From Nakamurella sp. A5-74 (GTDB lineage Bacteria; Actinomycetota; Actinomycetes; Mycobacteriales; Nakamurellaceae), in contig NZ_CP159218.1 of the NCBI RefSeq assembly GCF_040438885.1, positions 3,162,001 through 3,226,000 on the forward strand: a DNA stretch of 64,000 nucleotides, written 5' to 3'. Shown here one piece after another: positions 49,906 through 58,492 of this stretch. The notes under the pieces are model-generated. The model did not search any database and was not told the origin of the DNA. It worked only from the letters and a program-made list of their open reading frames with translations. Every line of letters begins with the position of its first letter. Within the stretch, counting starts at the first letter, position 1. A program made the translations under genes and the position numbers.

Positions 49906-49933
49906 TCCCGTCACCGCCTGCGAGCGTCCGAGC

Positions 49934-50275
49934 TCAAGTCCGCAGGATCTTCTCCATCGACTTGCCCTTCGCCAGCTCGTCCACCAGCTTGTCCAGGTAG
50001 CGGATCTTCTGCATCAGCGGATCCTCCACGTTCTCCACCCGGATGCCGCACACCGTTCCGGTGATGAGCGAGACGTTCGGGTGCAGCTGCGCTGCGGCGA
50101 AGAACTCCTCGAACGTGGTCTTCTCGTCGAGATGCCGTTGCAAGGTCGGCTCGTCGAACCCGGTGAGCCAACGGAAGATCTCGTCCACTTCGGCGCGGGT
50201 GCGGCCCTTGCGCTCTGCCTTGTTCACGTAGTGCGGGTACACCGACGCAACGCTGGTGGTGAAGATGCGGCTCAT
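49934..50275 (-). CDS. DUF2200 family protein
   Basis: 113 residues. The DUF2200 pattern is clear: [22 protein letters not shown] near the start, Ile-Xaa-Trp-Leu-Thr-Gly-Phe (here Phe-Arg-Trp), and a C-terminal [12 protein letters not shown]. These are small soluble proteins of unknown function found widely in bacteria. It is a single gene between the GAGCGACG repeats and the region behind tRNA-Pro. Confidence 0.9.
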   Translation of the reverse strand: MSRIFTTSVASVYPHYVNKAERKGRTRAEVDEIFRWLTGFDEPTLQRHLDEKTTFEEFFAAAQLHPNVSLITGTVCGIRVENVEDPLMQKIRYLDKLVDELAKGKSMEKILRT

Positions 50276-50406
50276 CCGCAGAATCTAATACGGGCGAGAT
50301 CTCAGCAGAAGGTTGTCACGCCTGGCGAAAGGCGCTACGACGGACCGCCTCCGCCAGTGCCCGCAGCCACGCGGCGGAAAGCGGACTTTCGCTGGTGAAC
50401 CGGCTT

Positions 50407-50442
50407 GTTGCTGGCCGGAAGGGCGTCCTCGAAGCCAGCAAC
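50407..50442. other. Stem-loop in the gap behind tRNA-Pro
   Basis: GTTGCTGGC (50407-50415) and GCCAGCAAC (50434-50442) form a perfect 9-bp stem with an 18-base loop, in the 272-bp gene-free stretch 50276-50547. No T-run is present. The role is unknown. Confidence 0.4.
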
Positions 50443-50500
50443 AGCCCTTGTCACCAGCGACGAAGTCGCGGCAGCGGCTCCCGCACCAGGGCACGAGAAA

Positions 50501-50535
50501 GGCCAGGTCGGAGTGTTCACCACTCTGACCTGGCC
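50501..50535 (-). terminator. Terminator of tRNA-Pro
   Basis: A 15-bp stem (50501-50515 with 50521-50535, one G-T wobble) closes a TTCAC-type five-base loop 13 bases past the tRNA 3' end. On the minus strand the stem is followed by TTTCTC. It is the best intrinsic terminator in the window. Confidence 0.9.
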
Positions 50536-50547
50536 ATCTCGATACGG

Positions 50548-50621
50548 TCGGGCTGACAGGATTTGAACCTGCGACCCCCTGACCCCCAGTCAGGTGCGCT
50601 ACCAAGCTGCGCCACAGCCCG
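50548..50621 (-). tRNA. tRNA-Pro, anticodon GGG
   Basis: The 74-base minus-strand sequence folds as a cloverleaf: acceptor CGGGCTG with CAGCCCG plus discriminator A, D arm with GCGCAGCTTGGTAGCGC, anticodon stem CCTGA/TCAGG around the loop CTGGGGG (anticodon GGG, reading CCC), and T arm with GGTTCAAATCC. CCA is not encoded. Confidence 0.97.
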
Positions 50622-50693
50622 CCACTGCACGAGGCAGCCTGACAAGGCTACCGCAGCCCGGCGACCGCTCCGGCACCCGCCGACGACCGTTGG

Positions 50694-51635
50694 TCAGAGC
50701 AGTTGCAGCTGTCGGATCCGGTCGGCGACAGCACGGCGCGCCACCGCGGAGTCCGGGGCGAAGACCTCGAACCCGTGCGGACAGCCCGGGTGGACGTGCA
50801 GCTCCGTGGCCACGCCGGCAGCCATCAGTCGACGGGCATAGGTGACGTCCTCCTCGGCGAAGATGTCGAGCTGGCCGACCTCGACATAGGCCGGGGCCAG
50901 GCCCTTCAGCGATCCGGCTCTGGCAGGAGCGGCCGAAGGCGGGACGTCGTCCCCACCGGCGGCGTCGCCGAGCAGGCTCCCCCACCCGGTGATGTTGTCG
51001 TCGTAGGTCCAGACCGCGAACGGCGCGATCGCCGGATCCGGGGAGGTGTTGCGGTCGTCCAGCATCGGATGGATGAGGATCTGCCGCGCCACCGGTACAC
51101 CGCGATCCCTGGCCAGCAGCGCGAGCCCGGCGGACAGGCCACCACCGGCCGAGTCGCCGATGACCCCGATGCGTTCCGGGTCCGCGCCCAGGTCTGCAGC
51201 GTGATCGACCAACCACCGCAGCGCGGCGAAGCAGTCCTCGACCGGCGTCGGATGCGGGAACTCGGGCGCCAGGCGATACTCGACCGCGACCAGCGGGACC
51301 CCGGAGGCCTGCACGTACGAGCGCAGGAACGGGTCGTAGATCTCCACCGAACCACCGATCATGCCGCCGCCGTGGACGTACAGCGCAGCGGAGCCCGACG
51401 GCTGCGCCGGTCGGTACATCCGCAGTTCCAGCTCGGCCCCGTCGACCTGCAACGACGTCGACTCGACCGTCACCTCCGGCGCCGGCGGTACCAGAGTTCC
51501 CAGTACCGAGAACAGCTGGCCCATCGCCTCCCTGCGCCCGGCGACGTCGCCCACCGCGAGAGGTACGGGCTCCCCTGCCTGCGCCACCAGCGCCTGGAGC
51601 GCAGCGCCCACCTCCGGATCGAGTGTCAACGTCAT
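50694..51635 (-). CDS. Alpha/beta hydrolase, HSL-type esterase
   Basis: 313 residues. Hormone-sensitive-lipase family: oxyanion motif His-Gly-Gly-Gly (about residue 90), nucleophile Gly-Asp-Ser-Ala-Gly-Gly (about 160), the acid Asp in Gln-Leu-Asp-Ile-Phe (about 256) and His in Pro-Gly-Cys-Pro-His-Gly-Phe (about 287). There is no signal peptide. It is probably a cytoplasmic carboxylesterase on short acyl esters. It is divergent from the kinase gene at 51736; tRNA-Pro lies downstream of it on the same strand. Confidence 0.92.
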   Translation of the reverse strand: MTLTLDPEVGAALQALVAQAGEPVPLAVGDVAGRREAMGQLFSVLGTLVPPAPEVTVESTSLQVDGAELELRMYRPAQPSGSAALYVHGGGMIGGSVEIYDPFLRSYVQASGVPLVAVEYRLAPEFPHPTPVEDCFAALRWLVDHAADLGADPERIGVIGDSAGGGLSAGLALLARDRGVPVARQILIHPMLDDRNTSPDPAIAPFAVWTYDDNITGWGSLLGDAAGGDDVPPSAAPARAGSLKGLAPAYVEVGQLDIFAEEDVTYARRLMAAGVATELHVHPGCPHGFEVFAPDSAVARRAVADRIRQLQLL

Positions 51636-51735
51636 CGTCTGCTCCTGTTCTCGGGAGGGTCAGGGCGTCATCATCGCCACTGACCGCAAGTCCGGTTCGT
51701 CCCATCGTGCCACCCGGTGCTCCTACCCTGGTCGG

Positions 51736-52563
51736 GTGCCGACGCCCGCATCCGGATCCTCCGCCCTCCGGCCCCCCTCGCTCCGGCGAGTGCCGGCTCT
51801 CCTGGAGCAGACCGGTGCCCGACTGGACGGTGAGCCGTTCCGCACCGCCGCCTGCCTGCTCTGCCCGGTGACCTGGCGGGGAGCTCCCGCGATGCTCAAG
51901 GTGACCGCTGCGCCGGAGGAACTGCGGGGCATCGAGGCGCTGGGCCACTGGGACGGACGGGGTTCGGTGCGCGTGCTGTATCGGGACGCTGACGCGACGA
52001 TCATGGAGCGAGCCGGAGCAACCCTCCGGGTGTCCGAGCCCGACGACGCCGTCCGTACCGCGACGTTGACCGCGGCGGTACGGGTGCTGCACACCCTCCC
52101 GGCACCGGCGAGCGGAGGGTTCGTGCCGCTCCGAGATCATCTGCGTAGCCTGCTTGACGATCGCGACGACCGATTCGCACAGGCCCGCCGCTTCGCGCAG
52201 GAGTTGTTGCAGCGCAACGAAGAACCCGTCCTGCTGCACGGTGACGTGCATGCCGAGAACCTGCTCGCCTCACCCCGCGGGTGGTTGTTCATCGATCCGA
52301 AAGGCGTCATCGGCCCGCGAGCCTTCGATCACGCGAACATCTTCACGAACTGGACGCTTCCCGAGGCGACCGAAAACTTCGATGCCAGACTGGCGATCGT
52401 CTGCCGTCAGGCCGCGATCGGGGAACGGACGATGCTGGAGTGGATCGTCGCCTGGTCGGGGGTGTCGGGGATCTGGCACCTGCAGGACGACGATCCGGAA
52501 GAGGCCGCGTTCCCGCACACCGTCATGGCGATGGCCCTGCAACGCCTCAGCACCGTCCACTGA
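51736..52563 (+). CDS. Aminoglycoside/hydroxyurea phosphotransferase-like kinase (APH(6) family)
   Basis: 275 residues from a GTG; the frame stays open upstream to 51361 over the divergent esterase. Kinase fold of the APH_6_hur group: catalytic loop Leu-Leu-His-Gly-Asp-Val-His-Ala-Glu-Asn-Leu-Leu (about 165-176) and Phe-Ile-Asp-Pro-Lys-Gly-Val-Ile-Gly-Pro-Arg-Ala-Phe-Asp (about 185), the Asp-Pro-Lys replacing Asp-Phe-Gly. Characterised members phosphorylate streptomycin at position 6 or hydroxyurea. Whether this one confers resistance is unknown. No mobile DNA surrounds it, so it looks native. Confidence 0.87.
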   Translation: MPTPASGSSALRPPSLRRVPALLEQTGARLDGEPFRTAACLLCPVTWRGAPAMLKVTAAPEELRGIEALGHWDGRGSVRVLYRDADATIMERAGATLRVSEPDDAVRTATLTAAVRVLHTLPAPASGGFVPLRDHLRSLLDDRDDRFAQARRFAQELLQRNEEPVLLHGDVHAENLLASPRGWLFIDPKGVIGPRAFDHANIFTNWTLPEATENFDARLAIVCRQAAIGERTMLEWIVAWSGVSGIWHLQDDDPEEAAFPHTVMAMALQRLSTVH

Positions 52564-52587
52564 ATCAGCGCGGCCGATCCCCGGAGC

Positions 52588-52656
52588 GCTGGACACCCGG
52601 TGCACCCTGAACACCTGTGCACCCGGGGCATCTGTGCACCCTGGACACCCGTGACC
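52588..52656. repeat. Short degenerate repeat of a CACCC-type unit
   Basis: GTGCACCCTG occurs twice and TGCACCCGG, GGACACCCG-like variants recur between the kinase and GH105 genes (both ends convergent). The copies are 10-20 bases apart and imperfect. Confidence 0.55.
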
Positions 52657-52664
52657 GACCTCGG

Positions 52665-53768
52665 TCACACCCCCGGACCGACGGGATCCACTCGGTGCAG
52701 CAGCGCCGAGATCCCCTGCAGCATCAAACCCTGCCCGTACAACTGGGGACGGTCATCGCGGATCACGCTGTAGCCGAAGGGCACCAGCTGCAGCACCGTC
52801 CCAGCGCTCACCCTGGTGAGGATCCCGTCGTCCACGTATGCCAGGGCGCCGCGCACCGCCAGCTCACCGGCGGCGCCCACCGCGACCGGCAGCTCCGGCA
52901 CCAGGGTGCCGGCCCGGATCATCGCCGCGCCGATCCCCGCCGCCGCAGATGTCTCGATGATCCCGGCGTTCTCGACCTGGTCGTCCACCAGAACGCTCCA
53001 GACACCCTGCTGCGGCTGATGATCCAGCAGGGCAAGGAGCTGCCGGGTCAGGGCAGCACGCACCTGCGCGGTGACGTCGAGCTCCGCCAACCCGGCTGTC
53101 CGTGCCAGCTGCAGGTACTCGACACCCGCCAATGCAATCCAGGCATTCGCCCGACCCCAGTGACACCAGATCGTCTCCCCGCGGTGTGATCCGTGGGCGC
53201 AAAGCCCGCTGGTCGGGTGCTGCAACCGCTTCAGGTGCAGCATCAACTGGCGCCCGAACAGCTCGACCAGATCCGCTCTCTCCCAGAGGATTCCCAGCTC
53301 ACCCACGAAGAGCCCGGCCATGTAGACGGTGTCCGCCCAGACCCCACCCGGCCAGTGCTCCCAGGTGCCATCGGCATCCCGGGTGGCAGCCGGCGAGGTG
53401 GTCAGCCAGTTGTACAACCGTTCGAGCACCCCGGCGTCGATCCCCGCGCCTGCAGCGACTCCCCGGACGGCAGCCGTTCCGGGTGCGACGTCGTTGATGT
53501 GGTCCGGCAGCAGGCCCCGGGTCGCGAACTGCTCGAACCAGCGGGAGACCTCATCGGGAAAGGGCTTCCCGCAGACGGAGGCGAACTCCGTCATCCCGGT
53601 CAGTGCCACGCCTTCGGGCCAGAACCAATGCGGCAGACCGAGCTGCAGCGTCGCCGCGACCACCTCGTCACCGATCCGGCGCAGCGCCTGCGGCGTGCAG
53701 TCCTGCGGCGGCAGTGGTGATCGCGGCGGAGCGCTCAGCTGCGCCGAGGTGGTGTCCTCACCGGCCAT
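52665..53768 (-). CDS. GH105/GH88-type unsaturated uronyl hydrolase
   Basis: 367 residues. An (alpha/alpha)6-barrel hydrolase of the unsaturated rhamnogalacturonyl hydrolase type: Trp-Ala-Asp-Thr-Val-Tyr-Met-Ala-Gly (about residue 144) carries the catalytic Asp, and Cys-His-Trp-Gly-Arg-Ala-Asn-Ala-Trp (about 207) is the second conserved site. These enzymes hydrate the double bond left by pectate or rhamnogalacturonan lyases, releasing a 5-keto-4-deoxyuronate, the substrate of KduI encoded in the same locus. No signal peptide, so it acts on imported oligomers. Overlaps the next gene by 11 bases. Confidence 0.88.
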   Translation of the reverse strand: MAGEDTTSAQLSAPPRSPLPPQDCTPQALRRIGDEVVAATLQLGLPHWFWPEGVALTGMTEFASVCGKPFPDEVSRWFEQFATRGLLPDHINDVAPGTAAVRGVAAGAGIDAGVLERLYNWLTTSPAATRDADGTWEHWPGGVWADTVYMAGLFVGELGILWERADLVELFGRQLMLHLKRLQHPTSGLCAHGSHRGETIWCHWGRANAWIALAGVEYLQLARTAGLAELDVTAQVRAALTRQLLALLDHQPQQGVWSVLVDDQVENAGIIETSAAAGIGAAMIRAGTLVPELPVAVGAAGELAVRGALAYVDDGILTRVSAGTVLQLVPFGYSVIRDDRPQLYGQGLMLQGISALLHRVDPVGPGV

Positions 53769-56508
53769 CGGTGCCGCCCTCCGTGCCCGTCATCGATCGC
53801 CCCGACGTCCCGACCGCGGACGCCGGCTCCAGCCGCCGGCCTCGGCGCAGATCGAGCACCAGGCGCTCCCCGGCCCACTCGGCCACCAGCTGCTCGTCGC
53901 CGAAAGCACTGCGGCAGGCCGGATTCGACAGATGCAGCGGATCGGCGACCACCCCGGTGGCGTCCAGATCGATCGGTACCCCATCCACCGTCGGGCTGCC
54001 GGACCAGGTCACCTCGGCGCGAGTGCCGTCCGCAGCAGTCCACAGCACACCGGGCTCTCCGGTCGCCCGCGGGTGGTACTCCACCGACCCGAGGGACGCG
54101 ACGAACTCGTCGACAGAGCCGTGGGTGGAGCGGCCGCCGACGACGCAGATGAACGCCTCGCCGCGCCCGTTCGGGGTGAACGACTGATGCGCGCCGTCAC
54201 CGACCAGGACCTCGTCCAGGCCACCCTCGGCGGTCACCGCCACATATCCGTCCCCCGAACGCCCGCACAACCACTCTCCTGCAGGGCGCACCTCGTCGAA
54301 CAGCGGCTGCGGGAACCACAGGTGGGTCCCGCCGACGTCGTCCGCCGGCAACCGGTGCAGTGCGATCACGGCGTTGCCGATCTGCCGTACCCGCGGCAGC
54401 ACCCGTTGGCCTGCCCAGGCGTTGGGTCGCGCCGACGGCGAGATCGAGTCCGTCGCCGGGTTGGTCGCGAACACCTGGATCTCGGCCCCCAGGGTCGCGC
54501 CCCAGATGTGTTCCTGCAGACCGGGCAGCCCGCTGCGGTAGTCCTGCACGCTGGAGAGCATCACGTCGGGGGTACGCCAGACATGCACGTCCGAGCCGTA
54601 CGGGCGGTCCAACAGATCGTGCTGCCGCCGATATCGGCCGCGGTACACCTGTCGACCGGACCAGACGGCATCCGGCCCGCAGTCCCCGGAGCCGATCGCC
54701 CTGACCACCGGAGGCACCCGGTAGTGCCGGGCGGTGGTCAGCACCGTCACCGGCAGCACTGCCGAGTTCAGGCTGCCCATCCCCCAGAGCGCCCACATCA
54801 TCGGGGCCGTCTCCTCGAACCTCCCCGACCGCAGCGTCGGGGTGTAGGACCGGCCGTGCGCCGAGCCGTGGATGCCCTTCCACGAGTTGGCGGACAGGGT
54901 GAGCAGGATCTTGTCCAGCAGCGCTTCGGCCTTGCCCCGCAGGGCGTCGTCGGTGCTCCACTCGACCAGCGACGCCAGCGCCAGTGAGTCGATGGCGAGG
55001 TAGGCGTTGGAATCGAACTCGCTGAATCCGCCGACCAGTTTGCGCTGCAACCACTTCCGCGCGAGATCGGAGCCGTGGGCGGCGTGCTCGCGGCCCGTCA
55101 TCCCGGCGTTGACGAACCGTTCGTCGGGGAAGGTCTGTCCGACCAGGATCTCGGCGGTGTGCCAGACGAACTGATGGTTCTCGGTGAAATAGCACATCGC
55201 GTCCAGGCCCGGCTGGTCGATCCAGTACTTGAACTCCAGCAGGGCATCCCGAACCTGTCCGCGGCCGCCATCCGGCCACAGTTCCGCGGGAATGCGGTGC
55301 CAGAGGTTCAGCAGGCCGACCGCCTCGAAGTCGGCGCAGTCACTGCGCGACGTGATCATTCGCAGCGCCGGTTCCAGATCCAGCGGATCCGGGCCGACGC
55401 CGTCCAGCTCGAACCTCGCCAACGCCCTGGCGGTCCCGGCGGAGGAGTCGGCGGCGTGCCGCAGCACCTCGCTCCGCCACCGTTCCGGGTCGCCGACCGG
55501 CACCGTGCGATGCGCCCTCGGCAGGACGCCGACCGCCAGCTCCCTGTTCACCGGGCTGCGCGGGTCGTCGACCGACAGGGTGAATCGTCGCTCGCTGGTG
55601 GTGAGCATCGAGGCGGGCACCTCGTCGGTCTCCGCGTCCAATGCCAGCACCGCAGCGCCGACAGCATCCAGTCGAACGGTCCGTACCGCCCCCCGATCCG
55701 GGGTCACCAGCAGCCGGAGCCCGGCAGGACCGGACAGCTCGACGTCGTCGCCGGCCACGGCCCAGCGATCGACCGTCAGTCGTTCCAGCAATGCTTCGGC
55801 CCTGGCCGAGGTGTACTCGTCGGCACCGGGGCTGGGGATCACCACCTGCACCGGCGGACCGTCCAGCCGCAGCCGGAGCACGTGGCGGACCTCCCTGAAG
55901 GCGACCTGCCAGGTCGCGATCAAGATCGTGCTGGACCCGGAGCGGAAGCGCCATGGGTACCGGCTGACGAGCGGCTCCATGTAGCTGACCGCACTGCTCT
56001 CGCCGACGGGCTCGCCGTCGATCCACAGCAGATACGGTCCGGTGCAAGCGATCTCGACGGTCCGCCACTCTGCTTGGTCGACCTCGACGGCGGTGGCGGC
56101 GATCCCCTCGGAGTACTCGGGTGTGTAGCAGAAGCGGCTCCAGTCGACGAGACCGTCCCGGCCGGTGTGCCTGCGCTGCCAACTCCCCTCCCGCACAGCT
56201 CCGTCGTGGGTCACCCGCTGCATCGGGCCGGCCTCGGTCACCGCGGCGAGGTCCGGACAGGTCCTGTCCAGCGGGTGTCGGGCATGCAACGCGACCTTGG
56301 TGGGCGCGACGTCCGGGCCGTTGGTCAGCACCCACCGACCGGCACCCCACGGGTCACCCGCGTCGGCGAACAGTTCGGCGAGATGGTCCTGCGGCACGGG
56401 CCAGGTGAAGGCCGGAACGACCAGCCAGTCACGGACCAGCCCGGTGGGATCGGTGAGATGGACCGTCCTGCCGGTCGGTCCCCACGGTAGGTCGACCTGC
56501 TCGCTCAA
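53758..56508 (-). CDS. Large protein of unknown family in the uronate locus
   Basis: 916 residues from a TTG chosen because AGGAG stands six bases ahead; no ATG fits, and further upstream the frame is antisense-like. The first 300 residues are beta-rich with a carbohydrate-binding look (Trp-Ile-Asp-Gly-Glu-Pro-Val-Gly-Glu-Ser, as in GH2-type jelly rolls). Residues about 450-640 are helical and (alpha/alpha)-toroid-like (Tyr-Phe-Thr-Glu-Asn-His-Gln-Phe-Val-Trp-His-Thr, Phe-Asp-Ser-Asn-Ala-Tyr). The end is again beta-rich. No secretion signal. By context it works on imported uronate oligosaccharides, as hydrolase or lyase; I cannot assign a family. Confidence 0.75.
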   Translation of the reverse strand: MSEQVDLPWGPTGRTVHLTDPTGLVRDWLVVPAFTWPVPQDHLAELFADAGDPWGAGRWVLTNGPDVAPTKVALHARHPLDRTCPDLAAVTEAGPMQRVTHDGAVREGSWQRRHTGRDGLVDWSRFCYTPEYSEGIAATAVEVDQAEWRTVEIACTGPYLLWIDGEPVGESSAVSYMEPLVSRYPWRFRSGSSTILIATWQVAFREVRHVLRLRLDGPPVQVVIPSPGADEYTSARAEALLERLTVDRWAVAGDDVELSGPAGLRLLVTPDRGAVRTVRLDAVGAAVLALDAETDEVPASMLTTSERRFTLSVDDPRSPVNRELAVGVLPRAHRTVPVGDPERWRSEVLRHAADSSAGTARALARFELDGVGPDPLDLEPALRMITSRSDCADFEAVGLLNLWHRIPAELWPDGGRGQVRDALLEFKYWIDQPGLDAMCYFTENHQFVWHTAEILVGQTFPDERFVNAGMTGREHAAHGSDLARKWLQRKLVGGFSEFDSNAYLAIDSLALASLVEWSTDDALRGKAEALLDKILLTLSANSWKGIHGSAHGRSYTPTLRSGRFEETAPMMWALWGMGSLNSAVLPVTVLTTARHYRVPPVVRAIGSGDCGPDAVWSGRQVYRGRYRRQHDLLDRPYGSDVHVWRTPDVMLSSVQDYRSGLPGLQEHIWGATLGAEIQVFATNPATDSISPSARPNAWAGQRVLPRVRQIGNAVIALHRLPADDVGGTHLWFPQPLFDEVRPAGEWLCGRSGDGYVAVTAEGGLDEVLVGDGAHQSFTPNGRGEAFICVVGGRSTHGSVDEFVASLGSVEYHPRATGEPGVLWTAADGTRAEVTWSGSPTVDGVPIDLDATGVVADPLHLSNPACRSAFGDEQLVAEWAGERLVLDLRRGRRLEPASAVGTSGRSMTGTEGGTDGR

Positions 56509-56573
56509 CAGCTCTCCTGGAATGTCGAAGGGGTGAAGCAAGTGCTCGCGCCCGGCGGATGGCGACAGCTGCG

Positions 56574-57554
56574 CTACTTGAGACCTGTCTGTGCGATCCC
56601 CTGCACGATCTGGCGTTGCATGATCAGGAAGATCACGATCACCGGCAGGATCGAGAGCACGGAGACCGCCAGCACCAGGTTGAACGGGATCACCTGCTGG
56701 CTGGAGAACTGCGCGAGCGCCACCGGCAGCGTGTAGACCGCATCGTCCTGAGCGACGATCAGTGGCCACAGGAAGTCGTTCCAGCGCCAGATCACCGAGA
56801 AGATCGCCACCACGGCGAGGGCCGGCTTGCACAACGGGATCACCACCCGCCAGAACAGCCGCCACTCCCCCGCACCGTCGATCCGGGCCGCCTCCAGGGT
56901 CTCGTCCGGCAACGTCAACATGTACTGACGCAACAGGAACACCCCGGTCGGCGTCGCAGCGGGCGGGATGATCAGACCCCACAACGAGTTCGTCAGCCCG
57001 AGCGAGGAGACCATCTGGTAGACCGGCAGCAGGATCACCTGCAGCGGAATCATGATCGTCGCCAGGGTGAGGATGAACAGGAAATTGCGTCCACGGAAGT
57101 TGAAGCGGGACAACGCATAGGCAGCCATCGCGTTGATCAGCAAGGTCAACGCCGTCGCCGAGAAGGTCACGATCACGCTGTTCAGGAAGTACCGACCGAA
57201 GGCGAAGGACTCCACAGCGTCGCGGTAGTTGTCCAGCGTGAAGCTCTGCGGAAAGATCGTCGGCGGGCTCTTCGCGAGCTCCGACTGCGACTTGAACGAG
57301 CTCAGCACTGCCCACACGATGGGGATCACCATGCAGATCGCGCCGGCTGTCAACGCGGTCCCGCGGATGATCGAGGAGGTCGACGGTGGCCGTCGACCGG
57401 TCGATGAGGTCCAACTCCGCCGACGGCCGTCCTGCGGCGGTGCGGCCGTGACCAGTGTGCGCGTCACCGAGGGCCGGTCCGCCGCATCCTGCACCGCCAG
57501 TTCGGCATCGGTCGGTCCGGGCTGGTCGCCCGCCCTGGAAGCTCGTCGATTCAT
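56574..57554 (-). CDS. Carbohydrate ABC transporter permease (MalG-type)
   Basis: 326 residues from MNRRASRAGD. A disordered 65-residue lead is followed by six membrane helices, with the ATPase-coupling EAA loop Glu-Ala-Ala-Arg-Ile-Asp-Gly-Ala-Gly-Glu-Trp-Arg-Leu-Phe-Trp-Arg-Val-Val-Ile-Pro-Leu near residue 215. This is the second permease of a CUT1 importer. Its ATG overlaps the stop of the first permease (TGATG). The gene for the large unknown protein follows 65 bases on. Confidence 0.96.
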   Translation of the reverse strand: MNRRASRAGDQPGPTDAELAVQDAADRPSVTRTLVTAAPPQDGRRRSWTSSTGRRPPSTSSIIRGTALTAGAICMVIPIVWAVLSSFKSQSELAKSPPTIFPQSFTLDNYRDAVESFAFGRYFLNSVIVTFSATALTLLINAMAAYALSRFNFRGRNFLFILTLATIMIPLQVILLPVYQMVSSLGLTNSLWGLIIPPAATPTGVFLLRQYMLTLPDETLEAARIDGAGEWRLFWRVVIPLCKPALAVVAIFSVIWRWNDFLWPLIVAQDDAVYTLPVALAQFSSQQVIPFNLVLAVSVLSILPVIVIFLIMQRQIVQGIAQTGLK

Positions 57555-58492
57555 CACACCGCTCCCTTACGTCGTCCGAGGAAGTAGTTGATCAACGTCA
57601 CTGCGAACACGACGACGAAGAACAGCACTCCGCCGGCGGCCGCCAGCCCGTACTGGATCGGTGACTGGAAGGCCTTCTCGTAGATGTACTGGACGATCAG
57701 CGTGGTCGCCCCGACAGGGCCGCCACCGGTGAGGGTGTAGATGTAGTCGAAGGCCTGGAACCCGCTGATGGTCGCCAGCACCAGGACGACCAGCATCGTC
57801 GGCCGCAGCAGCGGCAGGGTGATCCGCCGGATCTGTTGCCACGCAGAGGCTCCGTCGATCGTGGCAGCTTCGTTGAGGTTGGCGGGGATGGACTGGAGAC
57901 CGGCGAGCAGGATCATCGCGTAGAAGCCGACGTGCGTCCACAACCCGACCCCCACCACCGAGATCATCGCCAGACCCGGCTCGCTGAGCCAGCCCGGTTT
58001 GCCCAGCCCCCACGACGACAGGACAGCGTTGACCAGGCCGTTCTGCCGGGTCAACGCCCAACTCCAGATCAGGCCGACGACGACGGGCGAGATGACCACC
58101 GGCAGGAAGTAGGCGGCGCGGAGCAGACCGCGCCCCCGTCGCTGCGCGTTGAGCAGCAGCGCCAGCACGGTTCCGAACAGCACACACCCGATCACGAAAC
58201 CCACGACGAAGATCAGGGTGTGCAGCACCACCGACCGGAACTCGGGGTCGGAGAGGATCTCCTGGTAGTTCTGGGACCCCACCGGGGTGAAGGTCCGGCC
58301 GTTGCTGGAGTCGAACAGGCTGATGTTGAAGCCGTTGATCGCCGGCCAGATCGTGAACAGGCCGAAGACGATCATGTTCGGCGCCACGAACAGGATCGGG
58401 ACCCACCAACGACGCCTGGTGACCGACCCGCCGCGTACGGGACGCGGCGGTCTGCTCGCCTCGGCGGGGGCAGACACGGTCGCAACCGTCAT
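57554..58492 (-). CDS. Sugar ABC transporter permease (MalF-type)
   Basis: 312 residues, six membrane helices. The EAA loop is Glu-Ala-Ala-Thr-Ile-Asp-Gly-Ala-Ser-Ala-Trp-Gln-Gln-Ile-Arg-Arg-Ile-Thr-Leu-Pro near residue 210. The first periplasmic loop has the usual Trp-Pro-Ala-Ile-Asn-Gly-Phe-Asn-Ile-Ser-Leu-Phe. It is coupled to the binding-protein gene (ATGA overlap) and to the second permease. No ATPase gene is in the locus, so a shared MsiK/MsmK-like ATPase is expected elsewhere. Confidence 0.96.
   Translation of the reverse strand: MTVATVSAPAEASRPPRPVRGGSVTRRRWWVPILFVAPNMIVFGLFTIWPAINGFNISLFDSSNGRTFTPVGSQNYQEILSDPEFRSVVLHTLIFVVGFVIGCVLFGTVLALLLNAQRRGRGLLRAAYFLPVVISPVVVGLIWSWALTRQNGLVNAVLSSWGLGKPGWLSEPGLAMISVVGVGLWTHVGFYAMILLAGLQSIPANLNEAATIDGASAWQQIRRITLPLLRPTMLVVLVLATISGFQAFDYIYTLTGGGPVGATTLIVQYIYEKAFQSPIQYGLAAAGGVLFFVVVFAVTLINYFLGRRKGAV

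Noticed and set aside
50285-50605. 106-residue minus-strand frame running out of tRNA-Pro
   Set aside because: Its start lies inside the tRNA and the first residues are the tRNA read as protein; it crosses the tRNA terminator. A typical false gene.
56509-57414. 302-residue upstream extension of the 916-residue protein
   Set aside because: It overlaps the MalG-type permease in another frame and has no domain character; the TTG with AGGAG at 56508 is a better start.
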